Assembly: GCA_028711405.1 (NCBI GenBank)
Contig: JAQTSH010000022.1
Span: 4,406 to 14,502, forward strand
Length of the DNA: 10,097 bases
Source: Methanoregula sp.
GTDB taxonomy: Archaea > Halobacteriota > Methanomicrobia > Methanomicrobiales > Methanospirillaceae
Reading direction: 5' to 3'
The position numbers were made by a program, and so were the translations under genes. Shown one piece after another: positions 6,661 through 10,097 of the stretch; the first letter of the stretch is position 1; every line of letters starts with the position of its first letter. Under the pieces are notes generated by a model. That model saw only the letters and a program-made list of their open reading frames with translations, did no database searches and was not told where the DNA came from.

Positions 6661-7434
6661 TTATTCTGCCTTCCCTTCTTCTTCGATGCGCCGTACCGCA
6701 ATTTCGCAGTAATGGGGATCGACATCCACGCCGATACCGTGGCGGTTGTACCGCGAGGTGGTGACGAGTGTCGTGCCGCTGCCGAGGAAGGGATCGAGCA
6801 CGGTGTCTCCGACGAACGAGAAGAGCTGGATACACCGGCGGGGCAGCTCCACGGGGAACGGCGCCGGGTGCCCGATCCGTTTCTTCTTCTCACCGGGAAA
6901 CGTCCAGAGACCGTTCGTCCATGCCATGAAATCATCGCGGGAGATATCGGACGTGCGGGAACCGCTCGTCTTCTTCCACGAGGTCTTATACAGGACAACG
7001 ATCAGTTCAACCGGTGCGATAACATACGGCGCGGAAGCGGAGAGCCACGAGCCCCACGCGGTGCGGCGCGAGATGGTGCCCTCGTTCCAGATGATCGTAG
7101 AATGGTATGAGTACCCGATCTCCTTTGCGATCGTGGTGAGATCGGCGCCCACGCTCTGCTGTCCTCCTTTGTTCTTGTCGAGCGGGATGTTCAGGCAGAA
7201 ACGTCCGTCATCTTTCAGCCACGAAAAGCACCGGGTCATCCACCGGCGGGAGAAGTCGAGGTATTCTGCATAACTGAGCTGATCATCGTGGGAGTTGTAC
7301 TGGATATCGACGTTGTATGGCGGTGAGGTGACCACGAGATCCACGCTCTTCTCCGGGATCTTGTCGGTCGTAAAGATGTCCTCGTTTATTATACATGTGC
7401 GTGCGTCTTCGAAAAAGATCCCGGGGCGTTCCAT
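6661..7434 (-). CDS. Solitary DNA amino-methyltransferase (beta motif order)
   Basis: A 257-residue SAM-dependent DNA methyltransferase that would modify the exocyclic amino group of adenine (N6) or cytosine (N4). The catalytic motif IV, TSPPYN (residues 36-41), comes first. The SAM-binding motif DPFLGSGTT (214-222) comes near the C-terminus, followed by GIGVDVDPHYCEIAVRRI. That order defines the beta class. A segment between residues 150 and 190, rich in K, S and T, is the likely target-recognition part. TSPPY occurs in both N4C and some N6A enzymes, so the base is undecided. No restriction endonuclease gene is beside it. The start at ATG 7432-7434 has AAGGA six bases upstream; ATG 7477-7479 with an AGGGG upstream would add 15 residues and remains possible. 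Confidence 0.92.
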   Translation of the reverse strand: MERPGIFFEDARTCIINEDIFTTDKIPEKSVDLVVTSPPYNVDIQYNSHDDQLSYAEYLDFSRRWMTRCFSWLKDDGRFCLNIPLDKNKGGQQSVGADLTTIAKEIGYSYHSTIIWNEGTISRRTAWGSWLSASAPYVIAPVELIVVLYKTSWKKTSGSRTSDISRDDFMAWTNGLWTFPGEKKKRIGHPAPFPVELPRRCIQLFSFVGDTVLDPFLGSGTTLVTTSRYNRHGIGVDVDPHYCEIAVRRIEEEGKAE

Positions 7435-7576
7435 GGTAGTTCCTTTTATACATCGATGCGGAGGCGTAAAGAAGTTCATGATCGATCCCCTGGAGCGTCA
7501 TCATCGCGGCGCACCCCACCGAAACCGGCGTAGTGGTTTAGCGGTCACAACCGCCCTTTGCCGGCACCGGGAAGGA

Positions 7577-7584
7577 TTTATAAC
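7577..7584 (+). promoter_or_regulatory. TATA box upstream of the exported protein gene
   Basis: TTTATAAC preceded by purine-rich GGGAAGGA, matching BRE-TATA order on the + strand. It predicts a start site near 7606 and a leader of about 145 bases. The reverse reading (TTATAAAT) lacks a purine-rich BRE, so + is preferred. Confidence 0.5.
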
Positions 7585-7618
7585 GGGAGATGCAATGAGG
7601 ACGTAACACAAAACTACG

Positions 7619-7655
7619 GGTTCAACCATTGAACCGCGTGGTTCAATCCCTGAAC
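7619..7655. promoter_or_regulatory. Two GTTCA-N5-TGAAC palindromes spaced 21 bp
   Basis: Site 1 is GTTCA (7620-7624), five bases, TGAAC (7630-7634); its arms extend to GGTTCAA/TTGAACC over 7619-7635. Site 2 is GTTCA (7641-7645), five bases, TGAAC (7651-7655). Their centres, 7627 and 7648, are 21 bp apart, two helical turns. A looser copy, GGTTC (7710-7714) with GAACC (7723-7727), lies further down. This is the form of a dimeric regulator's tandem operator. Confidence 0.65.
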
Positions 7656-7751
7656 TTTTTCCATCATAGTGATATTTTACTTTCCGGGTCAACCTTTGGA
7701 TAGCGATTCGGTTCCCGATAGTGAACCGGAACCGTGGGGTGAACAGTACAG

Positions 7752-8543
7752 ATGAACGGTCGGGCAATCCTTGTTGTATGTGCGATAGCCGCATGCCTTC
7801 TGGTCGTCATGATCCCGTACGCGGGTGCGGCAACCGGTACGGGTACGTCATCAGCCTCGAGTGGATACCTTGCCCGCGACAACCCGGAGTTTATCTCCGC
7901 AGAGAAACTCCATGTCGCATATCTTGGCGAAGTGCAGCAGGCACGGATGGATGGCGTAATCCAGTATATCGATCTCATCAGCGGCGGGAAAGGGTCAATC
8001 AGCCTGCGGATGATGCAGGAAGATTACATGATGGCAGTGTCGTCCATCCCGTTCATGCACACTGCGGATGAGATCGAAGCCACCCGTGACGATATGCGGG
8101 TACAGACACAGTTGTTCGCTGAAGAGACAAAAGCGCAGATTGTGATGTTCAACGGCAGCACGTCAACGATGCGGAACTATTCCTCCGCGTCCATGCAGGC
8201 GGTGGAGGACTCGTTTGACAGCCTGGAGGACTCGCTCTGGCTCGCCCGCGACACCGCCCGGCTCACGGTCTTCAATACCTATTCCGACAAGCGCGATCAG
8301 GTGATCGCCGAGCTCAGTGCACAGGGTATCGATACCTCTATTGCCGAGAATATTTCACACCAGATCGATGCGCGGCGGGTTGAGCTCCAGGCTGCGCTGG
8401 CAAAGAAACAGGCGGGGACGATCCAGAACGTGAACAGCGGATTGAAGGCGCTGAACTGGCAGTTCCGGGATGCGGTGTTGGGTTACCGCACGGACCTGAA
8501 AATCCAGCTGGACAAGGCTGCAATCCTCGCGATGCCCAACTGA
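7752..8543 (+). CDS. Exported helical protein of unknown function
   Basis: A 263-residue protein I do not recognise. Residues 1-27 form a signal peptide (basic start, hydrophobic core VVCAIAACLLVVMIPYAGA), with likely cleavage after AGA. A short Ser/Thr/Gly-rich stretch follows. The rest is rich in Ala, Gln, Glu, Asp and Arg and looks almost wholly helical, with probable coiled-coil segments around 105-130, 147-190 and 205-255. Three NxS/T sequons (N134, N142, N200) could be glycosylated. There is no second membrane helix, so the protein may be released or S-layer-associated, or the signal helix may stay as an anchor. GGGGTGA lies nine bases before the ATG at 7752-7754, a good ribosome site. 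Regulation is likely through the palindromes upstream. Confidence 0.82.
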   Translation: MNGRAILVVCAIAACLLVVMIPYAGAATGTGTSSASSGYLARDNPEFISAEKLHVAYLGEVQQARMDGVIQYIDLISGGKGSISLRMMQEDYMMAVSSIPFMHTADEIEATRDDMRVQTQLFAEETKAQIVMFNGSTSTMRNYSSASMQAVEDSFDSLEDSLWLARDTARLTVFNTYSDKRDQVIAELSAQGIDTSIAENISHQIDARRVELQAALAKKQAGTIQNVNSGLKALNWQFRDAVLGYRTDLKIQLDKAAILAMPN

Positions 8544-8565
8544 TTCAGGCAATCTCCTCTTTTCT

Positions 8566-8581
8566 GGTTCCGGTGGGAACC
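8566..8581 (+). terminator. GGTTCC/GGAACC hairpin after the exported protein gene
   Basis: GGTTCC (8566-8571) and GGAACC (8576-8581) form a perfect six-base stem with a four-base loop, 23 bases past the stop codon and just after a C/T-rich stretch with T4. There is no T run downstream, so it may be a 3'-end stabiliser rather than a terminator. Confidence 0.35.
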
Positions 8582-8669
8582 TGCGCCCGGTGTGATTGGC
8601 GGGTGCTCGTCCTTACGGGGATCTCCTTTCGCAACTGTTATCATCCGGTATGGTAGATCCTTCTCTATC

Positions 8670-9155
8670 ATGACCGAAACACAGATCCTCCGTGGCGTCC
8701 CCGGCATCCTGCGCCCATTTAAGGAGTACCTCCAGGGTATCGGGCTGAAGGCTGATGATCAGGTGATCTATTACGGGTGCGTTGGGACCTGCACGCCGTT
8801 TGTTGAACTGCTTGCAATTGCCGTTCGCGGGCTCCATATCCAGCAGGTGTTCGTCCCGCTGCTCGATGAACCAAAGGCGAAGTGTCTGCAGGATGTGGCT
8901 GATGTCGGTATGCAGGCAGCAGCACCCCCGGCACGTCTGAACCCTAAAGTGCTTGTGATCATGGGCGGGCTTGCGATGCCGAACATGCCCATCACAAAGG
9001 AACAGATCCGGGCGCTGGTCGCACAGTACCCGGGCGTGAAGGTGGTGGGCGTCTGTTTCATGAGTATGTTCGAGAAAGCCGGGTGGCTCGATACGGTCTC
9101 GTTCGACCTGATGATCGATGCGACGATCGATCCGGTGACGGTGACGAAACGGTGA
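8670..9155 (+). CDS. DUF2124 family protein (methanogen protein of unknown function)
   Basis: A 161-residue soluble protein that I assign to DUF2124, a family known to me from methanogens and without an assigned function. It looks like an alpha/beta Rossmann-type fold: strand QVIYYG followed by the glycine turn GCVGTCTPFVELL (residues 36-48), then strand QVFVPLL, strand KVLVIMGGLAMPNMP, and strand KVVGVCFMSMF. Cysteines C37 and C41 flank the glycine turn; C72 and C129 are the others. The start ATG 8670-8672 is preferred because the 26 upstream codons show no family character. No Shine-Dalgarno is present and a TGTTATCATC element lies about 27 bases upstream, so the mRNA may be leaderless. It is 126 bases from the exported protein gene and probably has its own promoter. 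Confidence 0.9.
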   Translation: MTETQILRGVPGILRPFKEYLQGIGLKADDQVIYYGCVGTCTPFVELLAIAVRGLHIQQVFVPLLDEPKAKCLQDVADVGMQAAAPPARLNPKVLVIMGGLAMPNMPITKEQIRALVAQYPGVKVVGVCFMSMFEKAGWLDTVSFDLMIDATIDPVTVTKR

Positions 9156-9206
9156 TTGCTGTAGCCGGATGTGGGACACGACCGGACTTATGAGGCCGCA
9201 GCAATC
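9154..9206 (+). other. Hairpin overlapping the DUF2124 stop codon
   Basis: GATTGCTG (9154-9161) pairs with CAGCAATC (9199-9206). The stem extends by a G-U wobble, one mismatch and GCC/GGC (9164-9166 with 9194-9196), closing a 27-base loop. It starts on the second base of the TGA stop. No T run follows, so it is a 3'-UTR structure of unknown role. Confidence 0.5.
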
Positions 9207-9243
9207 CGCTCGGATCGATCCTGTCCATCGTCACCGGTGATGA

Positions 9244-9465
9244 AGAGAGGTTGAGTGCCTCAGGAACGATGCAAGGGAGCAGCTCGTGGTGCGGATGGCG
9301 AGGAAATGATGGCGAGATGCGGAGGACACGTTACCCGATTTTGCACGCACTGAGTTCAAAATTACAGACCTTGTACCCGAGAAAGATTTGTATTTCGGGA
9401 ATTGTGGGTTCACTACCCCACAATCTGGTATGACACTTTTTGCGGAAGCGTTAACAGGGTCATAA
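9244..9465 (+). pseudogene. Possible decayed coding segment with in-frame TGA
   Basis: One frame reads like protein apart from a TGA at 9307-9309. Before it come RNDAREQLVVRMARK; after it DLVPEKDLYFGNCGFTTPQSG and MTLFAEALTGS, ending at TAA 9463-9465. Two TGA codons precede the segment at 9238-9243, so no start is visible. I do not recognise a family. Third-position bases are mixed rather than G/C-rich as in the neighbours, so this could be chance or an old foreign remnant. Confidence 0.25.
9401..9424 (+). other. Hairpin followed by T5 tract
   Basis: ATTGTGGG (9401-9408) and CCCACAAT (9417-9424) form an eight-base stem with an eight-base loop. T5 follows at 9437-9441 on the + strand. It has terminator-like form but lies 245 bases after the nearest gene and within the possible coding remnant. 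Confidence 0.4.
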
Positions 9466-9613
9466 CAAAGGTCTTAACATGATGTTTTTGCATTCTGAAA
9501 AAGTCCAGAATATTTGCTCAATCGGAAAAATCGCTCCAGATATAGTTTATTCCGGGTCTTAACACGTTCTTATCAGAGTGTTAACATACCGGTTTTCTCT
9601 GCATTTTTTAACA
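9451..9613. repeat. Cluster of six TTAACA-type hexamers
   Basis: TTAACA occurs at 9451, 9474, 9559, 9581 and 9608, with ATAACA at 9462, all on the + strand. Two copies share the longer word GGTCTTAACA (9470-9479 and 9555-9564). Several spacings (11, 12, 22) approximate whole helical turns. Confidence 0.5.
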
Positions 9614-9655
9614 GGTTCCGGCTCCGCATGAATGAGCATCAACTGTCTCCGGCAT

Positions 9656-9676
9656 CTATCTGGAAATTCCAGATAG
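9656..9676. promoter_or_regulatory. Perfect 21-bp palindrome upstream of the small ORF promoter
   Basis: CTATCTGGAA (9656-9665) and TTCCAGATAG (9667-9676) are exact reverse complements around a single A. The site lies about 40 bases upstream of the TATA-like element at 9703, where an archaeal activator or repressor could bind. As RNA it could not fold at the one-base centre without opening, so a DNA site is favoured. Confidence 0.6.
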
Positions 9677-9696
9677 TTCCCCCCGAAGTGCCGGGG

Positions 9697-9710
9697 CAAA
9701 AACTTTAAGC
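9697..9710 (+). promoter_or_regulatory. BRE-TATA element upstream of the small ORF
   Basis: GCAAAAA is followed by CTTTAAGC (9703-9710), an acceptable BRE-TATA arrangement. It predicts a start near 9732 and a leader of about 68 bases before the ATG at 9800. Confidence 0.5.
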
Positions 9711-9799
9711 CGCGGTGGCGATTGCATGGAAACGGCTCGCGGCGCGGAAGTTTGGAGAATACTGGCGAAGGTGCTGGTGTCACAAAGTGTGGAGAATTT

Positions 9800-9946
9800 A
9801 TGGAAGATTTTGGCAATATTATGATTGATAATAAGCGAGGATGGATCTACTGGAAAGTGGCTGAACAAATAAAAGAAGACGCGATTGTCAACGGAGAGCT
9901 GGATGTGAGCGGACTTGATATCGCGATACCGGCAGATGCGGTGTAA
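9800..9946 (+). CDS. Putative 48-residue small protein
   Basis: A short frame from ATG 9800-9802 to TAA 9944-9946. GGAG lies five bases before the ATG, a strong ribosome site for this window, and a BRE-TATA element lies about 97 bases upstream. The product is acidic: a start MEDFGNIMIDNKRGW, a central helix IYWKVAEQIKED, and an end DVSGLDIAIPADAV. I do not recognise the family. The frame stays open upstream to a TTG at 9722, but that part reads as non-coding. The words TGGAGAAT occur twice in the leader (9754 and 9790 regions), so the ribosome site may be duplicated. The gene ends 51 bases before a winged-helix gene on the same strand, and the two could belong to one locus. Confidence 0.5.
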   Translation: MEDFGNIMIDNKRGWIYWKVAEQIKEDAIVNGELDVSGLDIAIPADAV

Positions 9947-9952
9947 CGACCG

Positions 9953-9960
9953 GATAAATG
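9953..9960 (+). promoter_or_regulatory. TATA-like element of the winged-helix gene
   Basis: GATAAATG lies about 40 bases before the ATG at 9998 and predicts a start near 9983, within the tandem repeat. It begins seven bases after the small ORF stop. Confidence 0.45.
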
Positions 9961-10000
9961 AATACATTCTTTACTCAATTGAATACATTATGTACTCATG
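9959..10000. repeat. 21-bp tandem repeat and operator-like dyads at the winged-helix gene start
   Basis: Two adjacent 21-base units, 9959-9979 and 9980-10000, share TGAATACATT and TACTCA and agree at 17 positions. Within unit 2, TGA-N-TACAT and ATGTA-N-TCA form a dyad around one base (9980-9998); unit 1 is a weaker dyad. The second unit ends on the ATG of the next gene, so bound protein would block transcription start. Confidence 0.7.
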
Positions 10001-10097
10001 CTGGAAGCGATCATCTCGTCACGCACCCGGGTGAAACTCCTCACCCTCTTCCTGCTCAACCCCGGACGGGAATATTACGTCCGCGAGATTGCGAGAA
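9998..10097 (+). CDS. Winged helix-turn-helix transcriptional regulator, N-terminus (partial)
   Basis: Only 33 codons are in the window. The sequence begins MLEAIISSRTRVKLLTLFLL and continues NPGREYYVREIAR, the typical opening of archaeal winged-helix regulators. In these, a first helix with RVKLL is followed by the YYVREIAR turn leading to the recognition helix. Similar N-termini also occur fused to nucleotidyltransferase domains, so the full protein may be a simple repressor or a fused MNT-type enzyme; the window ends too soon to tell. The start ATG has no Shine-Dalgarno and the leader would be about 15 bases. The 21-bp tandem dyads directly overlapping the start suggest autorepression (inference). 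Confidence 0.75.
   Translation, partial: MLEAIISSRTRVKLLTLFLLNPGREYYVREIAR

Larger units (their letters stand above)
7435..7751. other. Divergent intergenic region between methyltransferase and exported protein
   Basis: About 317 bases with no convincing gene. It holds a + strand TATA candidate (7577-7584), a second weak one (GATATTTTAC, 7671-7680), and paired GTTCA/TGAAC palindromes with related half-sites down to the start of the exported protein gene. No clear minus-strand TATA box for the methyltransferase is seen. One tRNA B-box-like stretch (GGTTCAATCC) was examined and has no T-stem. Confidence 0.6.
9156..9799. other. Long gene-poor region with several sequence signals
   Basis: About 640 bases with no intact gene that I can support. 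It contains the hairpin after DUF2124, a possible decayed coding segment (9244-9465), a hairpin at 9401-9424 followed by a T5 run, a TTAACA hexamer cluster (9451-9613), a perfect 21-bp palindrome (9656-9676) and a BRE-TATA pair (9697-9710). From about 9330 to 9620 it is visibly richer in A+T than the flanking genes, which may indicate acquired DNA or a regulatory region. Confidence 0.6.

Noticed and set aside
7443..7450. TATAAAAG as the methyltransferase TATA box
   Set aside because: It is only about 13 bases from the chosen ATG, so transcription would begin inside the coding region; its AAGGA end is better read as the ribosome site.
7638..7656. tRNA-like B box GGTTCAATCC
   Set aside because: The flanking bases cannot form a T-stem and no acceptor or anticodon arms are nearby; it is explained by the GTTCA palindrome.
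8592..8669. N-terminal extension of DUF2124 from an upstream ATG
   Set aside because: The 26 extra residues look non-coding and the family begins near the ATG at 8670.
9514..9708. + strand frame in the A+T-rich gap
   Set aside because: It crosses the TTAACA repeats and palindrome, has no ribosome site and has random-looking composition.
9656..9967. Minus-strand frame opposite the small ORF
   Set aside because: The + strand frame has GGAG, a promoter and a better protein-like composition; the minus frame has neither.
1..10097. CRISPR array or insertion sequence
   Set aside because: No regularly spaced identical direct repeats of array length, no transposase, and no terminal inverted repeats with target duplication were seen by eye.

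Overview
The window reads as a chromosomal segment of a methanogenic archaeon, most likely of the Methanomicrobiales (Methanoregula-like). This rests on an archaeal EF-2 C-terminus, a DUF2124 protein (a family I know from methanogens), a PEGA-domain surface protein with a Thr/Pro-rich stalk, archaeal TATA boxes placed about 27 bases upstream of some starts, and oligo-T stretches after genes. The assignment comes from sequence character only; no search was run.

Layout. The left edge holds the 3' end of the EF-2 gene (+ strand), closed by a T8 terminator. From about 267 to 7434 every recognisable gene is on the minus strand. Read in their own direction they are: a beta-order DNA amino-methyltransferase; an orphan HicB-like protein; a class I PLP aminotransferase; a PEGA-domain surface protein followed one base later by a membrane-anchored Cache-like sensor with no output domain; a cyclophilin lipoprotein; a small two-helix membrane protein; and an MNT nucleotidyltransferase (with an N-terminal winged helix) overlapping a HEPN protein. 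The HEPN-MNT pair converges on the EF-2 gene.

From 7435 the orientation switches. A roughly 320-base divergent region carries paired palindromes upstream of an exported helical protein (+). A DUF2124 protein (+) follows. After it comes a roughly 640-base region that is mostly non-coding and partly A+T-rich. It holds hairpins, six TTAACA-type hexamers and a perfect 21-bp palindrome, and leads into a 48-residue small ORF. The right edge holds the start of a winged-helix regulator preceded by a 21-bp tandem repeat that reaches its start codon.

How the parts may work together. EF-2, cyclophilin, aminotransferase and DUF2124 look like ordinary host genes. The accessory-looking parts are HEPN-MNT (toxin-antitoxin-like), orphan HicB, the solitary methyltransferase, and the small-ORF/winged-helix locus at the right end. 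The PEGA and Cache genes form a tightly coupled envelope module under a strong TATA box. The most notable unexplained signals are two independent promoters, near 7620-7655 and 9959-10000, that each carry two dyad elements spaced exactly 21 bp, and the isolated perfect palindrome at 9656-9676.
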